From: Faecalibacterium taiwanense
GTDB taxonomy: Bacteria; Bacillota; Clostridia; Oscillospirales; Ruminococcaceae
Assembly: GCF_036632915.2 (NCBI RefSeq)
Contig: NZ_CP155552.1
Coordinates: 2,728,001-2,792,000 of the forward strand
Direction of reading: 5' to 3'
Length of the DNA stretch: 64,000 nt
Of the stretch, positions 30,551-39,982 are shown piece by piece. Every line of letters starts with the position of its first letter. The stretch's first letter is position 1. The notes under the pieces are model-generated. The model searched no databases, had not been told where the DNA came from, and saw nothing but the letters and a program-made list of their open reading frames with translations. Position numbers and translations under genes: made by a program.

Positions 30551-32915
30551 GCACAGCAAGTCGCAGTCTGCGCAGAAGCGCAGGCAGAACGCAAAGCCTG
30601 CTGTGCCCCGGACCGCCCAGCAGTCCATCCCCATGCAGCGGATGTTTGAGGATGGCACCTGCCGGGTGAAGCCTAACTACTACACCCGCACCATCCAGTA
30701 TCAGGACATCAATTACCAGCTCGCCCAGCAGGAGGATAAGACCGCCATTTTTGAAGAATGGTGCTCCTTCCTCAACTTCTTCGACAGCTCCATCAAATTT
30801 GAGCTGTCCTTTGTGAACATGGCAACCGACAGCACCGAGTTTGAAAAGAGCATCCGTATCCCGTTCCAGAAGGACGGTTTTGACGATGTGCGTGCGGAGT
30901 ACAGCCAGATGCTGCGCCAGCAGCTTGCCAAGGGCAATAATGGTCTGACCAAGACCAAGTTCATCACCTTTGGTGTGGAGGGCGAAAGCATGGCGCAGGT
31001 CAAGCCCCGGCTCGACCACATTCAGAATGACCTGCTGAACAACTTCCACCGGCTGGGGGTGCAGGCAAAGCCCTTGAACGGTGCCCAGCGGCTGAAGCTC
31101 ATGCACGATATGTTCAACATGGACGGTGCATCCAAGTTTCACTTTGACTGGAAAGACCTTGTGAAAAGCGGACTTTCGGCGAAGGATGCCATTGCACCCA
31201 CCGCCTTTTCGTTCAAAAACAGCCGTACCTTCCAGATGGGCGGCATCTTCTGCGCCGCCAGTTTTTTGAGCATCACGGCATCCGACATCAGCGACCAGCT
31301 TTTGAAGGATTTTCTGGACATGGATTCGTCCCAAATCGTTACCATGCACATCCAGTCCGTTGACCAGAACCGTGCCATTAAGACCGTGAAGCGCACCATC
31401 ACCGAACTGGACCGCAGCAAGATCGAGGAGCAGAAAAAAGCCATCCGTGCCGGGTATGATATTGACATCATCCCGTCCGATTTGGCAACTTACGGGCGGG
31501 ATGCGAAAGCCCTGCTCAAAGAACTTCAGAGCCAGAATGAGAGAATGTTTTTGGTGACGTTCCTTGTTCTGAACACCGGGCGCACAGAGCAGGAGCTGGA
31601 AAACAACGTCTTTCAGGCCAGCTCCATCGCCCAGAAGCACAACTGCAACCTGTGCCGCCTTGATTTTCAGCAGGAGCATGGGCTGATGTCCTCGCTGCCG
31701 CTGGCGGATTGCCAGATCGAAATTCAGCGGGGACTGACCACCAGCAGCACTGCTATCTTCATCCCCTTTACCACGCAGGAATTGTACCAGAGCGGAAAAG
31801 AATCGCTGTATTACGGCTTGAATGCCCTGTCCAACAACCTCATCATGGTGGACCGCAAAAAGCTGAAAAACCCCAACGGCCTGATTCTGGGCACTCCCGG
31901 TTCTGGCAAAAGTTTCTCAGCAAAGCGTGAAATCACCAACGCATTTCTGGTGACGGACGATGATATTATTATCAATGATCCCGAAGGCGAATACTCGCCG
32001 CTGGTGAACCGGCTGAAAGGTCAGGTCATCAAAATCAGCCCCAACAGCACCCAATTTGTCAACCCCATGGACATCAACGCCAACTACTCCGAGGAGGATA
32101 ATCCGCTGTCCCTGAAAGCCGACTTTATTCTTTCTTTGTGTGAGCTGGTGGTGGGCGGCAAGGAGGGTCTGCTGCCGGTAGAAAAGACGGTCATTGACCG
32201 CTGTGTGCATCTGATCTACCGCAAATATTTTGCGAACCCCTGCCCGGAGAATATGCCCATCCTTGAGGACTTGTACAATGCCCTGCTCCAACAGGACGAA
32301 AAAGAAGCCCACCATGTTGCCACGGCTCTGGAAATCTATGTGAAAGGCTCCCTGAACCTGTTCAATCATCGCACTAACGTGAACGTCAACAACCGCATTG
32401 TCTGCTACGACATCAAGGAACTGGGCAAACAGATGAAGAAACTCGGTATGCTCATTGTGCAGGATCAGGTCTGGGGGCGTGTCACGGCAAACCGCAGCAG
32501 CGGAAAGTCCACACGGTATTATATGGACGAGATGCACCTCCTCTTAAAAGAGGAGCAGACTGCCGCTTATTCCGTGGAGATCTGGAAGCGTTTCCGCAAG
32601 TGGGGCGGTATTCCCACGGGGCTGACCCAGAACGTGAAAGACCTTCTTTCTTCCCGTGAAGTCGAGAATATTTTCGAGAACAGTGACATGATCATCATGC
32701 TGAATCAGGCGGCAGGAGACCGGCAGATCCTCGCAAAGCAGCTCAACATCTCGCCCCATCAGCTTTCCTATGTGACCCACTCCGGCGAGGGCGAAGGGCT
32801 GCTGTTTTTCGGCAATGTCATTCTGCCGTTTGTGGACCGTTTCCCCACCGATCTGGAACTCTACCGCATTATGACCACCAAGTTGGGTGAAGTCTCGGAG
32901 GGCGCGCAGAAATGA
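30522..32915 (+). CDS. virB4: VirB4-type conjugation ATPase
   Basis: A complete 797-residue ATPase that energises the type IV secretion channel. Walker A is GTPGSGKSF (~residues 456-464) and Walker B is YYMDEMHLLL (~residue 666). NSDMIIMLNQAAGDRQILAK and the C-terminal VILPFVDRFP are typical of the Tn1549/Tn916-type family. The start follows AAAGGAGG and overlaps prgI by 29 bases. ATGA couples it to the following cell-wall hydrolase gene. Unlike many neighbours, it has no frame disruption. Confidence 0.93.
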   Translation: MMPFWKKTGKHSKSQSAQKRRQNAKPAVPRTAQQSIPMQRMFEDGTCRVKPNYYTRTIQYQDINYQLAQQEDKTAIFEEWCSFLNFFDSSIKFELSFVNMATDSTEFEKSIRIPFQKDGFDDVRAEYSQMLRQQLAKGNNGLTKTKFITFGVEGESMAQVKPRLDHIQNDLLNNFHRLGVQAKPLNGAQRLKLMHDMFNMDGASKFHFDWKDLVKSGLSAKDAIAPTAFSFKNSRTFQMGGIFCAASFLSITASDISDQLLKDFLDMDSSQIVTMHIQSVDQNRAIKTVKRTITELDRSKIEEQKKAIRAGYDIDIIPSDLATYGRDAKALLKELQSQNERMFLVTFLVLNTGRTEQELENNVFQASSIAQKHNCNLCRLDFQQEHGLMSSLPLADCQIEIQRGLTTSSTAIFIPFTTQELYQSGKESLYYGLNALSNNLIMVDRKKLKNPNGLILGTPGSGKSFSAKREITNAFLVTDDDIIINDPEGEYSPLVNRLKGQVIKISPNSTQFVNPMDINANYSEEDNPLSLKADFILSLCELVVGGKEGLLPVEKTVIDRCVHLIYRKYFANPCPENMPILEDLYNALLQQDEKEAHHVATALEIYVKGSLNLFNHRTNVNVNNRIVCYDIKELGKQMKKLGMLIVQDQVWGRVTANRSSGKSTRYYMDEMHLLLKEEQTAAYSVEIWKRFRKWGGIPTGLTQNVKDLLSSREVENIFENSDMIIMLNQAAGDRQILAKQLNISPHQLSYVTHSGEGEGLLFFGNVILPFVDRFPTDLELYRIMTTKLGEVSEGAQK

Positions 32916-34641
32916 GTGAACCGAAGCTGAACATCAAAGAGGAAACGTCCGCAAAAAAGACCCGTTCTCCCCGAAAAAAGCCAAGGTAGAGCAGACGGTG
33001 CCCAGAAAGAAAAAGCTGAAAACCGATGCAGAAAAGACTGCCGAAAAAGCCCAGCACCTGCGGTTCGGCAAGGCAGAATTGACCCCGGACGAGTTGAGCC
33101 GGTTGAGCAAGGCGCAGAAGCGTGAAATGTACGCCGCCCATGCCGCCCGCTCTGCGGTGCACCGGGAAGTTGACCAGTACGAGGATGAAAACGTCGGTGT
33201 GCAGGCTCTGAGCGAGGGCGAAAAAGCCGCCGAGACCACCCACGATATTGCCAAAAGCCGCTATGCCCGGAAGCTGAAAAAGAAAGCCAAAATGCAGGGC
33301 AACAAGGGCACCAAAACCGCTAAATCTTCCGCATCGGAGCCGACTGCGGCACAAGATGCAGGCGCATCCGGCACCGGTGAGGGCGGCTCCAACTGGCTTT
33401 CACGCTGGAAACAGCGGCAAGAAATCCACAAAAGCTACTATGCCGCCGCCCGGTCGGGCACGGCGGCGCAGACCGCAGGCGGCAAAGCAGCATCCAACGG
33501 CGCATCTGCCGCTCGGTCTGGCGTGGAACAGGCCGTAGAAAAAGGCAAAACTGCCGTCAGCACCGCCGTAAAAGGGCTGATGAACGCCGCCAAAGGCAAC
33601 GCACACGTTCTGGTGATCGTGGGCGTTTTTCTTTGCTCATCCTCATGGTGATGTCCGGCTTTTCTTCCTGCGGCATCCTCTTTTCTGGCGGCACACAGGT
33701 GTCCGGGCAGACCATGTACTCTGCCGAGGACCGGGACATCCGGGGCGCAGAGCAGGACTACAAAAAGCTGGAGAAGAAACTGGACAAAAAGATCAAGCGC
33801 ACCCCGTCGACCACCCCGGCTACAACGAGTATCAGTACCACCTTGATCCCATCGAGCATGACCCATGGCAGCTGACTTCGTTCCTGACCACTTTGTATGA
33901 CGATTACACCCGGTCGGAGGTGCAGGGCAAGTTGAAGGAGACTTTCAAAAAGCAGTACAAGCTGACCACATGGGTGGAGGTGCAGATACGGTATAAGACC
34001 GTTTGGGTCATCAGCCCGGCAGGAATCCCGGTTCCTACGCAGGTGCCCTACGAGTACCGCATCTTCCACACCAAGCTGGTCAATCGTGGCTTGGAAGTCG
34101 TCATCCGGGAGGAACTGAACAACGACCAGTGGAAACGGTACGAGATCTTTCAGGATACGCTGGGCGGCAGACCCTATCTGTTCAACGGCGGTCTGCCGCC
34201 CGGTGGCTCGGATGGCTCCGGCACACCGGGCATCGACTATCAGGTTCCGGCAGAAGCCCTGACAGACAGCGAGTTTGCCGCCATCTACAAGGAAGCCCAA
34301 AAGTATGTGGGTACGCCCTACGTCTGGGGCGGTTCCTCCCCGGAAACAGGCTTTGACTGCTCCGGCTACGTCTGCTGGGTCTACAACCAGAACGGCTACG
34401 ATGTGGGGCGCACTACCGCCAACGGCTTGTGGAATAAGAGCCAGCACATCAGCGAGGCAGAAGCAAAGCCCGGAGATCTGGTCTTTTTAAGGGCACTTAC
34501 GACACCCCCGGCATGAGCCACACCGGAATCTATCTGGGCAACGGCATGATGGTCAGTGCCGGCGACCCCATCAAGTACGCAAACATTCATTCGTCCTACT
34601 GGGAGAAGCATCTCGCCGGGTTCGGACGGCTTTCAAAATGA
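32912..34641 (+). CDS. NlpC/P60 peptidoglycan hydrolase of the mating apparatus (four frame breaks)
   Basis: The restored product has ~576 residues: a lysine/alanine-rich N-terminal cytoplasmic region, one membrane helix (HVLVIVGVFLLLILMVMSGF), an extracellular middle domain (LTSFLTTLYDDYTRSEVQGK), and a C-terminal NlpC/P60 domain. The catalytic Cys is in GFDCSGYVCW and the His in MSHTGIYLGN. Such proteins cut the wall for the mating channel. The frame is lost at A-run 32953-32958, TTT 33632-33634, CCCC 33802-33805 and TTTTT 34484-34488; each is repaired by one extra base. Four independent homopolymer losses in one gene point to sequencing error. Confidence 0.8.
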
Positions 34642-34654
34642 TTGGAGGAGTTTT

Positions 34655-34921
34655 ATGAGCGAAAAATCGGATAAGCTGCGGGCGATGTTGGCAAAAGAGA
34701 AGGAACGCCGCATCAAACTGAACAATCGTATCGAGATTTTGGAGCGGCGCATTCAGGAGGAGGATTCCGCCGAGGTCAACGAGATGGTGCGGACTGCAAA
34801 GGTCACGCCGGAGCAGCTCGCCGCCCTGCTGCGGCAGTCAGCTACCACCACCCCGAACCCGGCTGCGCTGTCTGCCGTGGGTGCAACTTTTGAGAAGGAG
34901 GTCGATGCAGATGAAGATTAA
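34655..34921 (+). CDS. DUF4315 protein
   Basis: An 88-residue protein with a TGGAGGAG ribosome site. It begins with a coiled coil (KLRAMLAKEKERRIKLNNRI), which places it in DUF4315. There is no membrane segment. In Tn1549-like elements this gene lies between the NlpC/P60 hydrolase and DUF4366, exactly as here. It overlaps the start of the next gene by 17 bases. Role in transfer unknown. Confidence 0.8.
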   Translation: MSEKSDKLRAMLAKEKERRIKLNNRIEILERRIQEEDSAEVNEMVRTAKVTPEQLAALLRQSATTTPNPAALSAVGATFEKEVDADED

Positions 34922-35633
34922 GAAACTGGGTGCACTGCTGGTATCGGCGGCACTGTGCGCTGGCATGGCGGCTCCCGCCTTTGCCTTTGAGGGCGAAGCC
35001 GCCCCGGTGGAACAGCCTGTTCTGCCGGAGGTAGTGGAAGATGTTGTCACTGTCACGGACGAAACCTCTGGTGCCCTGACCCCGGAGGGCAATCTGACGC
35101 TGGTGGACGACTACTACACCAACTATTCCGATGGCAGCGGTCAGCAGTTCATTACGCTGGTGTCGAAGTCGGGTGCCACCTTCTATCTGGTCATTGACCG
35201 CAACGCCAAAGGGCAGCAGACCGTCCACTTTATGAATCTTGTGGATGAAGCCGACCTGTTGGCTCTTATGGAGGAAGAAGCTGCGGACGCTTATACCGCC
35301 GAAAAGGAAGCGGCGGCGCAGGCGGAACAGGACAGGCTGAAATCCGAGGAAGAAGCCAAGAAAGCCGCCGAAGAAGCGGCAGCATCCGGCACAGAACAGC
35401 CCAAGGAAAACAAGGTCACAAAGATCGCATCCGGCTTTCTGGGCGTAGTCGTGCTGATTGCGCTGGCGGCAGGCGGCATTTTCTACGCTTTCGCAAAGCA
35501 GAAGCAGAAAAAACAGGCCGAAAAAGAAGCCCTTGACCCCGATGCAAATTACACCGAGGACAAGGGCGATTTTGAGATTCCCACCGAGGATGAGCCGGAG
35601 GAGACCGGCGAGGAAGATACCGAACCCATCTGA
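34905..35633 (+). CDS. DUF4366 secreted/membrane-anchored protein
   Basis: A 242-residue protein. Residues ~3-28 form a signal peptide (KKLGALLVSAALCAGMAAPA, cleavage near AFA-FEG). A conserved extracytoplasmic domain (DDYYTNYSDGSGQQFITLV, then YLVIDRN...TVHFMNLVD) follows, then an Ala/Glu-rich coiled coil. A C-terminal membrane helix (~residues 178-200) and an acidic tail close it. This is the DUF4366 architecture of Tn1549-like transfer regions. ATG at 34905 follows GAAGGAGG. Confidence 0.85.
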   Translation: MQMKIKKLGALLVSAALCAGMAAPAFAFEGEAAPVEQPVLPEVVEDVVTVTDETSGALTPEGNLTLVDDYYTNYSDGSGQQFITLVSKSGATFYLVIDRNAKGQQTVHFMNLVDEADLLALMEEEAADAYTAEKEAAAQAEQDRLKSEEEAKKAAEEAAASGTEQPKENKVTKIASGFLGVVVLIALAAGGIFYAFAKQKQKKQAEKEALDPDANYTEDKGDFEIPTEDEPEETGEEDTEPI

Positions 35634-35639
35634 TTTTAA

Positions 35640-35663
35640 GGCGGCGTTTTGCCGCCGTACATA
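35640..35663 (+). repeat. Intercistronic hairpin-GTACATA element, copy 2
   Basis: GGCGGC (35640-35645) pairs with GCCGCC (35651-35656) over a GTTTT loop, followed directly by GTACATA (35657-35663). It lies between DUF4366 and topB. Confidence 0.55.
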
Positions 35664-35694
35664 TTGTAATCAGAAACAGATTGGAGGGATTTTT

Positions 35695-37775
35695 ATCGCA
35701 AAATTAGTCGTGGCGGAAAAGCCATCCGTCGCTATGTCCTATGCAAAAGTCCTTGGCGCAAACAGCCGCAAAGACGGCTACCTTGAGGGCAACGGCTATC
35801 TGGTAAGCTGGTGTGTGGGTCATCTGGTGGAACTAGCTCCGCCTAATGTCTACGATGCCAAATACGTCAAGTGGAGCATTGCAGATCTGCCCATCCTGCC
35901 GCAAAAGTGGCAGTATCTGGTGTCTGCCAGCACCAAAAAGCAGTTTGGCATCCTGAAAAAACTCATGCACCGCCCGGATGTGGATAGCATCGTGAACAGT
36001 TGCGATTCCGGACGTGAGGGCGAACTCATCTTCCGGCTGGTGTACCAGCAAGCGGGCTGCAAAAAGCCGTTCTCTCGCCTGTGGCTGTCCAGCATGGAGG
36101 AAAACGCCATCCGGGAGGGCTTTGCCCACCTCAAACCGTCAACTGAATACGATGCGCTGTACAATGCAGCACTCTGCCGGGAACGCGCCGACTGGATGGT
36201 CGGTATCAATGCGTCCCGGCTTTTTCGTGTCTGTACGGTCAACCGCTGGCGGTGGGGCGTGTTATGACCCCGGTGCTTGCCATGACGGTGGTGCGAGAAG
36301 CCGCCATCGCTGCCTTTACCCCGGAAAAATTCTACACGGTGGATCTGGAACTGACCAGCGGCTGCACGGCATCCAGCCGCCGCATTCCCGAAAAAACCGT
36401 GGCCGAAAACCTGCTGGAAGCCTGCCGAAAGGAGATGGTGGCAACGATCCAGCGTATCACCCGCAAGGAAAAGTCTGAGAGTCCGCCGTCGCTGTACGAT
36501 CTGACCACCCTTCAGCGAGATGCTAACCGCTTGCTGGGGTACAGCGCACAGCAGACGCTGGACTATGTGCAGAGCCTGTATGAGAAGAAACTTACCACTT
36601 ATCCCCGAACTGATAGCTGCTATATCACCGACGATGACGAGGAAATGCTGGAGGAACTGACCGAGGCACTGGAAAGATTTTTCGATATTACCTCGGAAGA
36701 TGTGGACGATGCTGTGCCCCGGACACGGCGCACCGTCAACCGGGAAAAAGTCACCGACCACCACGCCATCCTGCCCACCCGCAGTATGCTGCAAGCCGAT
36801 CTGGACGAACTGCCCAAGGGCGAGCAGAACGTTCTGAAACTCATCATCGCCCGGACGCTGATGGCGGTAAGCAAGCCCTTCCGTTATCTGGAAACCCTGC
36901 TGACCACCGAATGTGCCGGGGAGGAATTTACCGCCAAGGGCAAGGAGATTCTGGAGGAAGGCTGGAAAGCAGTGGAACGCAAGGTGCTGGCAGACATCTT
37001 GAACCGGAAGCAGGAACTCACCGCCCTGCCCAATGCGGCAGAGAACGAGTGCGGCATCCTCAATGCCGAACTGAAAGAGGGGCAAACGTCCCCACCGAAG
37101 CATTTTACCGAGGACACCCTGCTGCACGCTATGGAAACCGCCAGTGCAGACAGTATGCCGGAGGGCGTGGAGCGTCAGGGCATCGGCACCCCGGCTACCC
37201 GTGCCGCCACCATTGAAAAGCTTGTGCAGAAGGGTTTTCTGGAACGCAAGGGCAACAAGAAAACCAAGGTGCTTCTGCCTACCGACAAGGGCAAAGCCCT
37301 GATTACGGTGATGCCCGAAGAAATCAAATCCCCGGAAATGACAGCCGATTGGGAAACAAAGCTGCTGCGTATTGAGCGCAGCGAAATGGAGCCGAGCGAA
37401 TTTATGACCGAGATCAACACGATGATTACTGAATTGGTAGAGAACACGGAAATGAAAAAAGGAGTGAATGCGCTTATGAAAAACAAAATCATTGGTGTCT
37501 GCCCGAACTGTGGTGCAAATGTTGTGGAGCGTGAAAAGGGCTGGTTCTGCGAGAACCGGGAGTGCCGTTTCGTGCTGTGGAAGGACAATGCGTTCTTTAA
37601 GCGTCTGGGCAAGCGGCTGGATTCCCACGTTGCGGACAAGCTGCTGCGGGATAGCCGTGTCCGCCTGAAGGACTGCAAGAGCGCCAAGGGCAAGACCTAC
37701 AACGCCACCGTGCTGCTGGGCACCGAGGTCGATGGCCGCAGCAAGTTTTCTCTGGAATTTGAGGGTGGTTGCTGA
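35695..37775 (+). CDS. topB: DNA topoisomerase III-like protein (TopB), frameshifted
   Basis: The restored protein has ~693 residues, type IA topoisomerase. The TOPRIM domain shows VAEKPSVA and SCDSGREGELIFRLVY. The active-site tyrosine is in TTYPRTDSCYIT. The C-terminus has one zinc finger (CPNCGANVV...CENREC) and a topoisomerase III-type tail. The frame breaks at TTTTT 36221-36225; a sixth T gives RLFSCLYGQPLAVGRVMTP. The expected initiation codon is ATC (35695), six bases after GGAGGG, with no ATG nearby: either a rare start or an error. On these elements TopB probably resolves replication or transfer intermediates. Confidence 0.85.
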
Positions 37776-38662
37776 TGGAGCAGAAAAAAGAAGCAGTTTA
37801 CCTTATCAACGATGAACGCTATCTCCACCTCCGGGAAAACGGTGCAGGGGTCGGCTTTGCCACTTATAACAAGGTAACTGGCGAGCCGCTGGAAAGTGGG
37901 CAGATCTCGGAAAAGAATCTGCCGCCAGATGGACAAAACACCATCTCTGCCGCCCGGAACTGGTATCTGTTTGAACTTTCGGACGATGACCGTAAGGCCA
38001 TCCAACAGGAAAGCGTAAAGATCCTCGAAAACATCCCGCAGGCGGGCATCGGCAGGCGGCGCATCTGGGAGCCGGAAACGCTGCCGAAGGATATTCGTCT
38101 CATCAACAGCCACTATGACGACCTCTACCGCATTCCCGATGGCGGAGTTGTACAGGTGGATTACCCGGATGGGCGCAGCTTTACGGCACGGCTGGAACAT
38201 CTGGATGATTATCACTTTGACATGGGCGGTCTGGGCAATGTGTTCCACATCTGTCAGTTTGCCGAGGTCATGGAACGAAACCATGCAGACTTCTACCCGG
38301 AGATTCAGACACAGGACGAGCAGGCTGCATGGGAACTGGGCGGCAAAGGCTACCTTGCCATACAGTCCTGTGAGGATGGATGGGACTACACCCTCTATCA
38401 CAGCGATTATTCTGTGATGGACGGCGGGCAGCTGGGTGCCCCGGAACTGACCATTCAGGAAGCCCGTGAGCAGATTCTGGAAGCACACCACATGGAAAAG
38501 GGCCGGCGGCTACTGCAGGACTACGATGCCGTCATGGACAAAGTTGCGGAAGCCGAGGAACTGAGCGCAGACCACCGCCCTTCCACACTGGAAAAGCTGG
38601 CAGAACTGGCAAGTGATACGTCTGCGCCAAAATCGTCTGAACGTTCTGCGCCAGAACTGTGA
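37775..38662 (+). CDS. Element accessory protein with LPD-like domains
   Basis: A 295-residue soluble protein whose ATG overlaps the topB stop (TGATG). Two segments stand out: an N-terminal module (VYLINDERYLHLRENGAGVG, abbreviated) and a second one near residues 195-235 (GYLAIQSCEDGWDYTLYHSD, ending DGGQLGAPELTI). They look like the large-polyvalent-protein-associated domains common on these elements; that assignment is from pattern memory. The C-terminus is a low-complexity acidic tail. No catalytic motif is seen. Confidence 0.55.
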   Translation: MEQKKEAVYLINDERYLHLRENGAGVGFATYNKVTGEPLESGQISEKNLPPDGQNTISAARNWYLFELSDDDRKAIQQESVKILENIPQAGIGRRRIWEPETLPKDIRLINSHYDDLYRIPDGGVVQVDYPDGRSFTARLEHLDDYHFDMGGLGNVFHICQFAEVMERNHADFYPEIQTQDEQAAWELGGKGYLAIQSCEDGWDYTLYHSDYSVMDGGQLGAPELTIQEAREQILEAHHMEKGRRLLQDYDAVMDKVAEAEELSADHRPSTLEKLAELASDTSAPKSSERSAPEL

Positions 38663-38670
38663 GGTGGACG

Positions 38671-39186
38671 ATGCAGCAAAAATGGAACCAGAATTTTGAC
38701 GGTGAACCCATGACGGACATCCCGCAGAAGTTTCTGAACGCAGGGTGCGATGTTTATATGGTGATGCAGCTGCGGCATGACGAAAAAATCCTTGATGAAA
38801 GATTTGCTTCTATGCGGGAGTTGAATCGTCGAGGCAAAACGCCTGACCCGGAGCATTACGAGGTCACCTACTATGCTGATCTGTCCGCCATGTGGCAGGA
38901 TGTGCCAAACAACGAGGTTTTGGAAGAACTGTTTCAGATGTTCAACCTCTCCCGTCCGCAGGATTTTGAGGGACACAGCCTGTCCGTCAGCGATGTAATC
39001 GCACTTAAACGCAATGGCGAGGTATCTGTGCATTATGTGGACAGCATCGGCTTCAAGGATTTACAGGGGTTTCTGGACAAGCAGCCGGAACGTCCTTCGG
39101 TGCTGATGAATCTCAAAGAAAAGTGCGATGCCCCGGAGTGCAACCCAACTGGATGCCGGAAAGTGAGGGCTGAACATGAACTTTAA
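38671..39186 (+). CDS. YodL-like/DUF4316-type element protein
   Basis: A 171-residue protein with a GAGGTGG ribosome site. The centre (VFDVYMV-like CDVYMVMQLRHDE, then HYEVTYYADL and LFQMFNLSRPQDFEGHSLSV) and the SDVIALKRNGEVSVHYVDSI segment match the YodL-like domain found in proteins downstream of TopB on Tn1549-like elements. The last residues contain CDAPECNPTGC, of unclear meaning. Its 3' end overlaps the 39176 gene. Role in element biology unknown. Confidence 0.65.
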   Translation: MQQKWNQNFDGEPMTDIPQKFLNAGCDVYMVMQLRHDEKILDERFASMRELNRRGKTPDPEHYEVTYYADLSAMWQDVPNNEVLEELFQMFNLSRPQDFEGHSLSVSDVIALKRNGEVSVHYVDSIGFKDLQGFLDKQPERPSVLMNLKEKCDAPECNPTGCRKVRAEHEL

Positions 39187-39379
39187 CCATGAGGAACTCA
39201 TGCTGATGATGCTCTACAACACCGGCACCCGGCTGGGGCTTATCCATGAACTGCGGCTCATGCAGTGCTACCTGATGCCCGATGAGACCGCCCTGCGGGA
39301 GTTGTCGGAAGGTGTTATCGAGAAGCTGAAACTGCTGACCGATGCCGAGTTTGCCGAACTGGAATTTCCTCCGGACTGA
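39176..39379 (+). CDS. Transposon-transfer assisting family protein
   Basis: A 67-residue protein, MNFNHEELMLMMLYNTGTRL, followed by a helical segment and LTDAEFAELEF. This is the short family annotated as transposon-transfer assisting on Clostridial conjugative elements. It overlaps the preceding gene by 11 bases and closes the topB-linked operon; the third hairpin-GTACATA element follows the stop. Mechanism unknown. Confidence 0.75.
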   Translation: MNFNHEELMLMMLYNTGTRLGLIHELRLMQCYLMPDETALRELSEGVIEKLKLLTDAEFAELEFPPD

Positions 39380-39384
39380 CTTTC

Positions 39385-39407
39385 GCCGCCTGCGGGCGGC
39401 GTACATA
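39385..39407 (+). repeat. Intercistronic hairpin-GTACATA element, copy 3
   Basis: GCCGCC (39385-39390) pairs with GGCGGC (39395-39400), followed directly by GTACATA (39401-39407). Confidence 0.55.
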
Positions 39408-39486
39408 GGCTCTTTTACAATGGGATTCGGTGTGGTATACTGAACTCGACAAATCGGAATTTACCTCTACTCAGACATACAAACTG

Positions 39487-39540
39487 TTGACAATAAAGCT
39501 CCTATATAGTATGATTTTATAAACTACTATATAGGAGCTT
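39487..39540 (+). promoter_or_regulatory. MarR-gene promoter with long palindromic operator
   Basis: TTGACA (39487-39492) and TATGAT (39510-39515) are 17 bases apart. A perfect 16-bp inverted repeat, AAGCTCCTATATAGTA (39496-39511) and TACTATATAGGAGCTT (39525-39540), covers the spacer and the start region. Autorepression by the MarR protein is very likely. The right arm also contains the AGGAG ribosome site. Confidence 0.8.
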
Positions 39541-39544
39541 TTGT

Positions 39545-39982
39545 ATGAAAACAAATGGCGGATTTCTTGTTACCAAAATAAAACAACTTGGAGATCGAAT
39601 CTTTGAAAAGATTCTCAGCGAAAAGAATATTGATGCGTTTAACGGAGCCCAAGGGCGTATTCTTTATGTGCTGTGGCAGGAAAATGGAATCTCAATCAGG
39701 TCACTCTCGATTAAATGTGGATTAGCGATAACTTCTCTTACTACGATGCTGGAAAGAATGGAAAATCAAGGGCTGATAAGACGTGTTCAGTCTGAAACGG
39801 ACAAAAGGAAAACACTCCTGTTTCTGACTGAAAAAGCACATGCCTTAAAGGACGAATACGATTCTGTATCTGATAAAATGGGCAGTATTTACTACAAAGG
39901 TTTTTCGGAGGAAGAAATTACCCAGTTTGAGGAATGCCTCGACCGTATCAGAAAGAATCTTGAGGAGTGGCAGAAATCATGA
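39545..39982 (+). CDS. MarR family regulator of the radical SAM pair
   Basis: A 145-residue winged-helix regulator. ILYVLWQENGISIRSLSIKC (recognition region GLAITSLTTMLERMENQGLI) followed by the basic wing (RRVQSETDKRKTLLFLT) is the MarR signature. The start lies seven bases after AGGAG, inside the operator palindrome. Its stop overlaps the start of the first radical SAM gene (ATGA), and that gene overlaps the second. The three form one operon matching the arrangement annotated as a radical SAM mobile pair system with a MarR regulator. The effector is unknown. Confidence 0.88.
   Translation: MKTNGGFLVTKIKQLGDRIFEKILSEKNIDAFNGAQGRILYVLWQENGISIRSLSIKCGLAITSLTTMLERMENQGLIRRVQSETDKRKTLLFLTEKAHALKDEYDSVSDKMGSIYYKGFSEEEITQFEECLDRIRKNLEEWQKS

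Noticed and set aside
32912..34641. Programmed frameshifting in the NlpC/P60 gene
   Set aside because: Four separate breaks, all fixed by one extra base in a homopolymer and without slippery heptamers, fit sequencing error better.
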